A DNA stretch of 27,169 nucleotides, taken from contig JAPKCP010000006.1 in NCBI GenBank assembly GCA_028822885.1, positions 1 through 27,169 of the forward strand, read 5' to 3'. Below, piece by piece: positions 7,748-14,514 of the stretch (positions are counted from its first letter, which is position 1; each line of letters opens with the position of its first letter). The position numbers and the translations under genes are program-made. Below the pieces are notes generated by a model. That model saw only the letters and a program-made list of their open reading frames with translations, was not told the DNA's origin and did no database searches. Origin of the DNA: Yoonia sp. Lineage in GTDB: Bacteria; Pseudomonadota; Alphaproteobacteria; Rhodobacterales; Rhodobacteraceae.

Positions 7748-8006
7748 CGGCGCTATCCTTCTTGTCATCCAATTGCGCATCATCAAACACGCTCAGTACA
7801 TTCAGCAATTCCCAACCGCCCGACGAAAGCCGTCCAGACAGTTGTGATGCCGCGTTACCAACAGAACAATTGCCCTGAACCGAGGCCACACCGTAATGCA
7901 GCCGCAAGGGGTTGTCCTGTTTGGCCTTATAATCTGCATAGCAAGCCGCCTGCGCGGTCCCACTCAGCAAACCAAATGCCAGTATGGAATAAAGAAAGGT
8001 CTTCAT
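7725..8006 (-). CDS. Small exported protein with two cysteines, coupled to the membrane winged-helix gene
   Basis: A 93-residue protein with a clear signal peptide (residues 1-20, cleavage TAQA-AC). The mature part has two cysteines (Cys22 and Cys47) that could form a disulfide, a segment NPLRLHYGV, and GGWELLNVLSVFDD, which recalls the GWxLL pattern of DUF4177-like small proteins. I recall similar short proteins in other Rhodobacterales but no established function. The start at ATG 8006 is chosen for the signal peptide; a TTG-initiated extension to 8042 has none. Its last codons overlap the start region of the membrane winged-helix gene, so the two are likely translated together, and the exported product could interact with the periplasmic loop of that protein. 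That interaction is inference. Confidence 0.75.
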   Translation of the reverse strand: MKTFLYSILAFGLLSGTAQAACYADYKAKQDNPLRLHYGVASVQGNCSVGNAASQLSGRLSSGGWELLNVLSVFDDAQLDDKKDSAGDYFLRF

Positions 8007-8157
8007 GCCTTGATCTATGCCCTTTTGGTGCGTGTTATCCAATATCGGCTAACGTTACCCCGCTTGGTATCGCATATCCATCCCCCGTTATTGTTGAACA
8101 TCACTGGAACCACCCATGGTTGGTGCATCCCGCATCGCAGCTAATGGAGTACACGAT

Positions 8158-8655
8158 ATGCGCAAGACACTGACAGCCGGCCTGACGGCCCTTTCCTTTA
8201 TGCTCATTCCTGCCGCACCCGTGCATGCAGAAAACAACGCCGCATTGAACCAAGCCATACTAGGGTTGCTTGCTGCTGGTGCGATTGGCTTGGCCATCAA
8301 CAAGAACAGACGTGACCAAAGCCCAAGCGTGGCAGTCGAAGCAAACCAACGCTTTGGCGACGACATTGATAACCGCCGCCATGATCATGCCCACAATTCA
8401 AATCGCAATGATCGTGACACACGCCGGAACCGCCATGTTGATCCGCTTCCCGGTCGCTGTTTCCGCCGCGTTGAGCTGGGCAATGGCCACGTACAAAACG
8501 TCTTTGCAGCGCGTTGTTTGGACCGTCGCTATAACGACGCAGCAACCCTACCACGCCAATGCCTGACACGGATTGGTGGGCGCGACGGCAACCGTCGTGG
8601 ATATCAGGCACGTTGCCTGCGCGACTTTGGGTATCAGTCTGATCGCCGCTGGTAG
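8158..8655 (+). CDS. Arg- and Cys-containing exported protein with a twofold repeat
   Basis: A 165-residue protein with a signal peptide (residues 1-24, cleavage PVHA-EN). After it comes a short hydrophobic segment, AILGLLAAGAIGLAI, that could be a membrane anchor, and then a strongly basic, polar linker rich in N, R, D and H. The C-terminal 60 residues contain two copies of one pattern: LPGRCFRRV ending in AARCLDR, and LPRQCLTRI ending in QARCLRDFGY. Each copy has two cysteines about 21 residues apart, which suggests one disulfide per copy. The ATG at 8158 has GGAG eight bases upstream; a frame extending to 8116 lacks one. It is divergent from the gene at 8006 and separated from rnhB by two hairpins. 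Similar short proteins are common in Rhodobacterales; function unknown. Confidence 0.78.
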   Translation: MRKTLTAGLTALSFMLIPAAPVHAENNAALNQAILGLLAAGAIGLAINKNRRDQSPSVAVEANQRFGDDIDNRRHDHAHNSNRNDRDTRRNRHVDPLPGRCFRRVELGNGHVQNVFAARCLDRRYNDAATLPRQCLTRIGGRDGNRRGYQARCLRDFGYQSDRRW

Positions 8656-8659
8656 CACC

Positions 8660-8746
8660 TAAGATAGATGTGTGCGGTTGAGGGTCATGGCGACCACACA
8701 TATCTTATGGGGCGAGAGTATTTGGACGATCTTCTCGCCCCATTTT
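8660..8746 (+). terminator. Two consecutive hairpins before rnhB
   Basis: The first stem pairs TAAGATAGATGTGTG (8660-8674) with CACACATATCTTA (8695-8707), allowing a two-base bulge. The second is a perfect 11-pair stem, ATGGGGCGAGA (8707-8717) with TCTCGCCCCAT (8733-8743), followed by TTTA. They share base 8707, so they abut. Together they probably end transcription of the exported protein gene at 8655. Confidence 0.65.
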
Positions 8747-8784
8747 ATACTTGAACGGCTTCGCAGGCTCTGGTCTGAACCCCT

Positions 8785-9414
8785 ATGGTTAAGACGATTC
8801 CCACTTTTGCATTCGAACAAGACGCCATCGCCAGCGGCTACCCCCGTGTCGCTGGCGTTGATGAAGTGGGACGCGGCCCACTTGCTGGTCCGGTCGTGGC
8901 AGCGGCTGTCGTTTTAGATCCCGATAATATCCCGGAAGGTCTGAACGACAGCAAACAGATGTCTGCAAAAAAACGAGAAGCGCTTTCTGAGATTTTGCAT
9001 AGTGTTGCGGATGTCTCAATCGCACAGGCCAGTGTTCGTGAAATCGAAGAATTTAATATCTTGCAAGCCTCACACATCGCAATGGTCCGGGCAATTTCTG
9101 GCCTCAGGCAACCGGCTGATTTTGCACTGATTGATGGAAATCGGGTGCCGCGCGGGCTGAACACACCCGCAGGGGCCTTAGTAAAAGGGGATACGCGGTC
9201 ATTGAGCATTGCTGCTGCCTCGATTGTGGCCAAAGTGTGGCGCGACCGCCTAATGATGTCGCTGGCGCAACAGCACCCGGGGTATGGCTGGGCAACAAAC
9301 CAGGGCTACCCCACCAAAGAACACAAAGCGGGACTAAAAAGCCACGGTGTTACCCTACATCATCGGCGTACATTCGCCCCGGTACACAACATCTTGTGGC
9401 AAGAAAAAAAATAA
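8785..9414 (+). CDS. rnhB: Ribonuclease HII
   Basis: Cytoplasmic endonuclease that cuts the RNA strand of RNA-DNA hybrids and removes single ribonucleotides misincorporated in DNA. The 209-residue product has the family motif VAGVDEVGRGPLAGPVV (residues 22-38), which carries the catalytic Asp26 and Glu27. It also has ALIDGNRVP with another acidic residue, the SIAAASIVAKVWRD segment and the C-terminal YGWATNQGYPTKEHK and HHRRTFAPV. Length and motif order are normal. No good ribosome binding site precedes the ATG at 8785, but upstream in-frame alternatives would run into the terminator hairpin. It precedes ccrM by 97 bases, an arrangement also known in other Rhodobacterales. Confidence 0.96.
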   Translation: MVKTIPTFAFEQDAIASGYPRVAGVDEVGRGPLAGPVVAAAVVLDPDNIPEGLNDSKQMSAKKREALSEILHSVADVSIAQASVREIEEFNILQASHIAMVRAISGLRQPADFALIDGNRVPRGLNTPAGALVKGDTRSLSIAAASIVAKVWRDRLMMSLAQQHPGYGWATNQGYPTKEHKAGLKSHGVTLHHRRTFAPVHNILWQEKK

Positions 9415-9424
9415 ACGCATTGAT

Positions 9425-9459
9425 TTATAAAGATATTTACAGCGATTCGTGTCTGAATC
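9425..9459 (+). promoter_or_regulatory. CtrA-like box and paired GANTC sites in the ccrM leader
   Basis: GATTC (9444-9448) and GAATC (9455-9459) are two GANTC sites, the expected target of CcrM, spaced 11 bases apart and forming an inverted repeat. Just before them TTAT-AAAGATA-TTTAC (9425-9440) resembles the CtrA consensus TTAA-N7-TTAAC with one mismatch in each half. In Caulobacter the ccrM promoter is activated by CtrA and has GANTC sites in its leader, so the layout suggests the same control here. The CtrA match is imperfect and is an inference. Confidence 0.5.
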
Positions 9460-9511
9460 ATTGTGGTCTCAACAAACGAGCGAAACAAATTCGCCGGGAC
9501 AGAGGCAAACG

Positions 9512-10636
9512 ATGAAAACCAAAACAAAAGCCCCCAAAGGGCTGCCAGAGGCGGCGACGCTTCCCCTAAACACGATCCTTGATGGCGACTGCATTGAGCG
9601 GATGAATGCACTGCCTGCTGGGTCCATCGACCTGATCTTTGCGGACCCGCCGTATAACCTTCAATTGAAGGGTGATTTGCATCGCCCCGACAATTCCAAG
9701 GTTGATGCCGTGGATAACGATTGGGACCAATTCGACAGCTTCAAAGCCTATGATACGTTCACCAAAGCGTGGCTTGCCGCCGCCCGTCGACTTTTAAAAC
9801 CAAACGGCGCGATTTGGGCTATTGGTTCATATCATAATGTGTTCCGCATGGGCGCTGAGCTGCAGAACCAAGGGTTTTGGATTCTCAACGACGTTGTCTG
9901 GCGCAAATCCAATCCGATGCCAAACTTCCGTGGCAAACGCCTCACGAATGCCCACGAGACATTGATCTGGGCCTCTAAGGAAGAAGCCAGCAAATACACG
10001 TTCAACTACGAAGCTCTGAAGGCTTTGAATGAAGGCGTTCAGATGCGGTCTGACTGGGTTCTTCCAATCTGCACTGGTCATGAACGCATCAAGAACGACG
10101 AAGGCGATAAGGCCCATCCAACGCAGAAGCCGCAGTCATTGTTGCACCGCGTTCTGGTCGCAACGACCAACCCCGGTGATGTGGTCCTCGATCCGTTCTT
10201 TGGCACTGGCACGACCGGTGCTGTCGCCAAAATGCTGGGCCGTGATTTCATCGGGATTGAGCGCGAAGAGGCCTACCGAAAGGTTGCTGAAAAACGCATC
10301 AAGAACACCCGCAAGTTCGACAAAGAGGCGCTTGAAGTGTCCACGTCGAAACGTGCCGAACCGCGCGTCGCGTTTGGTGTCCTCGTTGAACGCGGCATGC
10401 TGCGCCCCGGTGAGGAACTGTGGTCGATGAACGGTCGTCATAAGGCCAAGGTCCGTGCTGACGGAACCTTGATCGGCGACGATATCAAAGGGTCAATCCA
10501 TCAGGTCGGTGCGCATCTTGAAGGCGCACCAAGCTGCAATGGCTGGACCTACTGGCAATTCAAACGCGAAGGACAAAAAGTCCCAATCGACCTGCTAAGA
10601 CAGCAGATCCGTTCTGAAATGGCCAAACACAACTAA
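9512..10636 (+). CDS. ccrM: Cell-cycle DNA adenine methyltransferase CcrM (GANTC)
   Basis: An N6-adenine methyltransferase expected to modify GANTC and, in alphaproteobacteria, to act late in chromosome replication so that methylation state marks replication progress. The 374-residue product has DPPYNLQL with catalytic D45-PPY48, the target-recognition region with NAHETLIWASK, and the S-adenosylmethionine-binding segment LDPFFGTGTTGAVA (about 226-239). This beta-class order (DPPY before FGTGT) is that of CcrM. The last 100 residues form the C-terminal RAMA-type domain of CcrM proteins (LWSMNGRHKAKVRADGTL, GSIHQVGAHLEG, GWTYWQFKREGQ). The start at 9512 is chosen for AGAGG seven bases upstream and family length; a frame to 9449 would begin inside the GANTC leader. 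It is a core gene, not part of a restriction system: no nuclease is nearby. Confidence 0.95.
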   Translation: MKTKTKAPKGLPEAATLPLNTILDGDCIERMNALPAGSIDLIFADPPYNLQLKGDLHRPDNSKVDAVDNDWDQFDSFKAYDTFTKAWLAAARRLLKPNGAIWAIGSYHNVFRMGAELQNQGFWILNDVVWRKSNPMPNFRGKRLTNAHETLIWASKEEASKYTFNYEALKALNEGVQMRSDWVLPICTGHERIKNDEGDKAHPTQKPQSLLHRVLVATTNPGDVVLDPFFGTGTTGAVAKMLGRDFIGIEREEAYRKVAEKRIKNTRKFDKEALEVSTSKRAEPRVAFGVLVERGMLRPGEELWSMNGRHKAKVRADGTLIGDDIKGSIHQVGAHLEGAPSCNGWTYWQFKREGQKVPIDLLRQQIRSEMAKHN

Positions 10637-10655
10637 AGTTTTACGAATACCGCCA

Positions 10656-10734
10656 GTGCAAGTGGCCACCTTCCCTGCAAGGGGAAGGACCACCTGCACC
10701 TACTACACCCCGCCCTTGTGGCGGGGTTTTTTTT
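10656..10734 (+). ncRNA. Candidate structured 3' RNA or sRNA downstream of ccrM
   Basis: Nineteen bases after the ccrM stop codon a long stem begins: GTGCA pairs with TGCAC, GTGG with CCAC, and CCTTCCC with GGGAAGG around a short TGCAAG loop (10656-10699). A single-stranded CTACTACA-like spacer leads into a second hairpin with a run of eight T (10708-10734). Two stems ending in an intrinsic terminator is the usual form of a 3'-UTR-derived small RNA, but no separate promoter is visible and it may simply be the end of the ccrM mRNA. Confidence 0.4.
10708..10734 (+). terminator. ccrM: Intrinsic terminator of ccrM
   Basis: CCCCGCC (10708-10714) pairs with GGCGGGG (10720-10726) around CTTGT, followed by eight consecutive T residues. 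This is a textbook intrinsic terminator on the plus strand, 71 bases after the ccrM stop codon. Confidence 0.95.
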
Positions 10735-11059
10735 GGTCAAAGGTCAGGCATATTTTCGGAAAGTCTCTCAACCAGTGCCGCGCTTGATGCGCTCAAAAAC
10801 CTTAAGGCGTCGTTATCGACCAAAGAAGGTGAGATTGCTGATCTTCTCGCAACGCCACTGACCGAAAGCCACTAGATTGACTAATTAGTCGTGGCAGCAC
10901 ATGGAGCGGCTTAAAGCGCACGTTCGCGTGCGGCCCAGCCAAATCAAGGGGTTCACATTGGCAGAAAGGGCGGCCTAGACATCCTAAATCAGTGACGGCA
11001 GCACATGCTTTAGGGTCAGACTGCCGATCATTCATGCTGGTAACGCAAACGACTTTTGT
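10735..11059. other. Stretch without an intact gene; possible gene remnant
   Basis: This 325-base gap lies between the ccrM terminator and the alkB stop codon. In the plus direction one frame from about 10735 to the stop at 10873-10875 reads as plausible protein (it includes SAALDALKNLKASLSTKEG and EIADLLATPLTESH), but it has no start codon or binding site and runs straight out of the terminator. It may be the 3' end of a lost gene. The rest, around 10910-11040, is typical of the decayed intergenic sequence seen in Rhodobacterales, with nothing I can name. Confidence 0.3.
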
Positions 11060-12202
11060 CTAGCGCGGTAGTGGGTTCGTGCCTTGCTTGTAGGGCAACC
11101 AATCTGTGATTTCAGGGTAGTATTTTGCACGCCACGCCAGAACACGCGGGTTCATAATACGGCGCCATATACGCGGTGACAGCGCTGCCATTGTCATCAA
11201 CGGATAACCGTACGGTAACTGCGGCGCTTCATCGGCAGAGTAGGTTTGCAGCAACGGGAACCGGCGATCTGGCTTATAGTGATGGTCCGAATGACGCTGA
11301 AGATTGATCAATAACCAGTTCGATGCCTTGTGGGCCGCATTCCATGAATGGCGCGGCAAGACGTGCTCATATTTCCCATCGCCAAGATGTTTGCGAGTCA
11401 AACCGTAATGTTCAACGTAGTTCACCAGTTCGAGTTGGAAAACCGCCCACATCGCCTGCGTTAAAAACAGAAAAATACCCCACCAACCGCCGATCATTGC
11501 CGACAGGATCAAGAACACTGCTTGCAGTGCCCAATAACGGAAAAACGGGTTGGACAACGTGGTCCAATGCTTATTTTTACGCGCCAACATCGCTTTTTCC
11601 GCATTGAACGCAGAGACATAGCATTCATACAAAACACGCGAAAAAAAACGCCAGAAATGTTCGTTAAATCGGGCTGTCACCGGGTCTTTTGGGGTCGCGA
11701 CATAGCGGTGGTGAACCAACAAATGCTCTGATCGGAAATGTGAATACAAGACTGAAGCCAATAGAATATCAGCCAGCCATCGTTCAAATTTTGGCTTTTG
11801 ATGCATCAGCTCATGCGAATAATTGATGCCAACGGTTCCCGAAATAATCCCAAAACCAGCAAAGAGTAGCCATTGTTCGACGCTGTTTAGGTGATCCGTA
11901 TTCACGACGTAAATCATCGTCCCAAACAATGTCACTAACTGAACAGGCGCCCAGATCAACGTAATCAGGCGATACCAAAATAGTTGCGCATCGGGTGTCT
12001 GCGGGTCAGCATTATTTTGGTTCAAACCGGCGAAGTAGTCCAAAATCGTGAAGAGATACCACGTCGACACAGGCAAAAGCAGCAAGGTCCAACCACCATA
12101 CATCGCGGCCAAAATCGCAATTGGGATCAAGACAAGCGACATCCAGAACGGGAGTGCCGCGAAAAAATGCGCCGCGATGGGCTTGGTGGGAGCAATGGTC
12201 AT
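11060..12202 (-). CDS. alkB: Alkane 1-monooxygenase (AlkB family)
   Basis: Integral-membrane non-haem di-iron enzyme that oxidises the terminal carbon of medium-chain alkanes, using electrons from rubredoxin. The 380-residue product has hydrophobic helices in the first 130 residues and near 225-255, and the conserved histidine boxes: H130-ELMH134, EH160-LLVHH165, and LQRHSDHH at 301-308. The alkane-hydroxylase motif NYVEHYGL is at 261-268. These distinguish AlkB from fatty-acid desaturases. The start at ATG 12202 has GAGGGT six bases upstream; a TTG at 12256 would overlap the mutY stop and lacks a binding site. It follows mutY by 50 bases on the same strand and may share its transcript. No rubredoxin or rubredoxin reductase lies in the window, so the electron partners must be elsewhere. 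The chain-length range cannot be read from sequence alone. Confidence 0.93.
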   Translation of the reverse strand: MTIAPTKPIAAHFFAALPFWMSLVLIPIAILAAMYGGWTLLLLPVSTWYLFTILDYFAGLNQNNADPQTPDAQLFWYRLITLIWAPVQLVTLFGTMIYVVNTDHLNSVEQWLLFAGFGIISGTVGINYSHELMHQKPKFERWLADILLASVLYSHFRSEHLLVHHRYVATPKDPVTARFNEHFWRFFSRVLYECYVSAFNAEKAMLARKNKHWTTLSNPFFRYWALQAVFLILSAMIGGWWGIFLFLTQAMWAVFQLELVNYVEHYGLTRKHLGDGKYEHVLPRHSWNAAHKASNWLLINLQRHSDHHYKPDRRFPLLQTYSADEAPQLPYGYPLMTMAALSPRIWRRIMNPRVLAWRAKYYPEITDWLPYKQGTNPLPR

Positions 12203-12252
12203 AGAACCCTCATGTTTAGCTGCTATCTGGGTAACGTTAACAACGCTTGCAC

Positions 12253-13305
12253 TCAATCGTGGCGTTGCGTCGCGGGGATGAGATCAAAAACTTTACGCAT
12301 AGCTGTTGGCATAGCAGCGGGCGAGAAATCGTCATGTGCGACAAAGGCCCCGCGTTCAGGATTGACCCCATCGTTCGCAACCACAGTCATAATTTTCAAA
12401 CGCAGATGGAAGTGCGTAAACGTATGCCGCGCTTCTTGCCCGCTGTCTTCCCATTCACCCGCAAGCGGTGGATTGGGGACAGGATCATCAGACCAGTCGG
12501 AACTTGGGAATGCCAGCATGCCACCCAGCAAACCTTTGTCTGGCCGCGTTTCGAGAAGCCAAGCACCATCTTCACGTCGTGCGACATAGACATAGCCTGA
12601 CCGGATTGGTGTTTTCTTCTTTGGCGTTTTCTTGGGTAATTCAGACGCCGTCCCCGCCAGTCGTGCCAAACACGGATCGCACCAAGGGCAAATCCCGCAA
12701 GCCGGGTTCTTTGGCGTGCAGATCGTCGCGCCAAGATCCATCACAGCTTGGGCGTAGTCGCCAGGGCGTCCCGGAGGTGTCAACGCCGCTGCGAATTTCA
12801 TCAGCTCTGGCTTCACAGCGGGCAGCGGCGCGTGGACATCATACATCCGCGACATGACCCGTTCGACATTTCCATCAAGAACCGTGGCCTGTTGATTAAA
12901 CGCGATGGAGGCAACAGCGGCAGCGGTATAAGGGCCGACCCCCGGTAGTTTGAGCAGGTCGTCATAGCTAGCAGGAAAGGCCCCATCGTAGTCGTTCACA
13001 ACCACGCGCGCGCATTTCAACAGGTTCCGGGCACGGGCATAATAGCCAAGCCCCGCCCACGCTGCCATGACATCTGCGTCCTCTGCTGCGGCCAAATCAC
13101 GCACTGAGGGCCAAATCGTCGTAAATTTGCGGAAATATTCTTTTACTGCAGCCACTGTCGTCTGCTGCAGCATGACCTCTGACATCCATATAAAATAGGG
13201 GTCTGGTCGCTTACCAGCCTTACTGTCAGCCGGGTCCACGCGCCACGGCATGACGCGGGCATGGACGTCGTACCACGTCAGCAAGTCTTCGCTTAAATCA
13301 CGCAA
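12253..13305 (-). CDS. mutY: A/G-specific adenine glycosylase MutY
   Basis: Base-excision repair enzyme that removes adenine mispaired with 8-oxoguanine. The 350-residue product has the catalytic Glu43 in SEVMLQQTT, the helix-hairpin-helix LPGVGPYTAAAVAS (about 120-133) with catalytic Asp144 in VLDGNVERV, and the iron-sulfur cluster cysteines C196-x6-C203-x2-C206-x5-C212, plus one additional cysteine at 209. The C-terminal half (GYVYVARREDGAWLLETRP onward) is the MutT-like domain that recognises 8-oxoguanine. The start is TTG at 13305: AAGGAG lies nine bases upstream and an in-frame stop excludes anything longer. It is divergent from the DUF721 gene, and alkB follows. Confidence 0.96.
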   Translation of the reverse strand: MRDLSEDLLTWYDVHARVMPWRVDPADSKAGKRPDPYFIWMSEVMLQQTTVAAVKEYFRKFTTIWPSVRDLAAAEDADVMAAWAGLGYYARARNLLKCARVVVNDYDGAFPASYDDLLKLPGVGPYTAAAVASIAFNQQATVLDGNVERVMSRMYDVHAPLPAVKPELMKFAAALTPPGRPGDYAQAVMDLGATICTPKNPACGICPWCDPCLARLAGTASELPKKTPKKKTPIRSGYVYVARREDGAWLLETRPDKGLLGGMLAFPSSDWSDDPVPNPPLAGEWEDSGQEARHTFTHFHLRLKIMTVVANDGVNPERGAFVAHDDFSPAAMPTAMRKVFDLIPATQRHD

Positions 13306-13368
13306 TGTTTATTGCTCCTTTCGCCTAGGCTCTGGCTTGGCGGGCCGTCTTGCTTACACTAGAACATA

Positions 13369-13893
13369 ATGATGAAACAACCACGCTATAAGGGATCAAC
13401 CTACGGGTTTTCCAGAGCATCTGGATTGATGCAGACGCGGATTCGCAAAGCCAGCGAAGCCCGTGGCTTTGCTGTCACCCGTCTTTTGACCCATTGGGCC
13501 GAGATTGTGGGCGAAGCGACCGCCAAAATCGCAACGCCCGTTAAGGTGAGCTATGGCAAAGGCGGTATGGGTGCGACGCTGTCCGTTCTGACGACCGGAG
13601 CGCAGGCCACAATGCTGGAAATGCAAAAAGACCAAATCCGTGACAAGGTGAACGCCTGCTACGGCTACCGCGCGATTTCGCGGGTTCGGATCACACAAAC
13701 AGCCCCTGTTGGTTTTACCGATGGGAAAGTTGCCTTTGAACCCGCCGACAAAAGACGCCCAGAACCCGCCCCTGCCATCAAGGCAGAGGCCACACAGATG
13801 TCCAATGACGTGACTAGCCCTGATCTGCGCGCAGCCCTCGCCGCACTTGGGGCAAACGTCCTGTCAAAACACAAAACACCGACTAAAGGATAA
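13369..13893 (+). CDS. DUF721/DciA-like protein
   Basis: A 174-residue soluble protein of the DUF721 family. Some members (DciA) load or assist the replicative helicase DnaB; whether this one does is an inference. The N-terminal domain is the conserved one: a helix GLMQTRIRKASEARGFAVTR, then LLTHWAEIVGEATAKIATPV (about 40-59), then GATLSVLTTGAQATMLEMQK and INACYGY-like DKVNACYGYRAISRVRITQT. The C-terminal 60 residues are Pro/Ala-rich and probably disordered. Two adjacent ATGs (13369 and 13372) are possible starts. It is divergent from mutY and three bases before the dsbA-like gene; this mutY-DUF721-dsbA neighbourhood is common in alphaproteobacteria. Confidence 0.88.
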   Translation: MMKQPRYKGSTYGFSRASGLMQTRIRKASEARGFAVTRLLTHWAEIVGEATAKIATPVKVSYGKGGMGATLSVLTTGAQATMLEMQKDQIRDKVNACYGYRAISRVRITQTAPVGFTDGKVAFEPADKRRPEPAPAIKAEATQMSNDVTSPDLRAALAALGANVLSKHKTPTKG

Positions 13894-13896
13894 AAC

Positions 13897-14511
13897 ATGA
13901 AACGCAGAGACCTTTTGAAAACTGGCGGTGCCGCAGTTGCCCTGTCGGGTAGCTTTGGCACGCTTTTGCAAGCACAAGATGCCGCCATTGAAATCCCAGA
14001 CATGATCCTTGGTGATGAAAACGCACCAATTGAGGTAATCGAATACGCGTCGTTCACATGCCCACACTGCGCCCGTTTTCACGCCGACGTTTTCCCAAAA
14101 CTGAAAGCTGACTATATCGACACCGGCAAAGTCAGGTTTATCTACCGCGAGGTTTATTTTGACCGTTTTGGGCTGTGGGGCTCCATGATTGCCCGATGTG
14201 CGGGTGCAGACCGGTTCTTTGGGATGTCCAGCCTGATCTACGAAAAGCAGCGCGAATGGACCGCAAGTGGCGACCCTGCAGTTGTAATCGAAGAACTGCG
14301 CACACTGGCAAAAACCGCTGGTATGAATGATGCGACCCTTGATGCCTGCATGTCAGACGCAGATCAGGCACAGGCCCTTGTTGGTTGGTATCAAGCCAAT
14401 GCAGAGCGGGACAACGTGACCTCAACCCCAAGCTTCCTGATCAACGGCGAAAATTTCGGCAATATGTCTTATGCTGATTTCCAAACAACCTTAGACGAAA
14501 AGCTAGGCTAA
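13897..14511 (+). CDS. DsbA-family thioredoxin-fold oxidoreductase, exported
   Basis: A 204-residue periplasmic thiol-disulfide oxidoreductase-like protein. Residues 1-28 are the export signal; RRDLLK followed by a weakly hydrophobic stretch resembles a twin-arginine (Tat) signal. The active site is C55-PHC58 in YASFTCPHCARFH, the classical DsbA pair, and TSTPSFLING (about 175-184) holds the cis-proline loop. The middle helical insertion is of DsbA type. The ATG at 13897 is close after the DUF721 stop, with AAAGGA upstream, so the two are probably co-transcribed. Its end faces lpxK with three bases between stops. A dedicated DsbB is not in the window. It could serve as a general oxidase or a pathway-specific one. 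Confidence 0.88.
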   Translation: MKRRDLLKTGGAAVALSGSFGTLLQAQDAAIEIPDMILGDENAPIEVIEYASFTCPHCARFHADVFPKLKADYIDTGKVRFIYREVYFDRFGLWGSMIARCAGADRFFGMSSLIYEKQREWTASGDPAVVIEELRTLAKTAGMNDATLDACMSDADQAQALVGWYQANAERDNVTSTPSFLINGENFGNMSYADFQTTLDEKLG

Positions 14512-14514
14512 GTC

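Noticed and set aside
9512..10636. Restriction-modification system
   Set aside because: The methyltransferase has the full CcrM architecture with its C-terminal domain, and there is no endonuclease nearby; it is the core cell-cycle enzyme.
11060..12202. Fatty-acid desaturase as an alternative to AlkB
   Set aside because: The NYVEHYGL motif and the histidine-box spacing point to alkane hydroxylase rather than desaturase.
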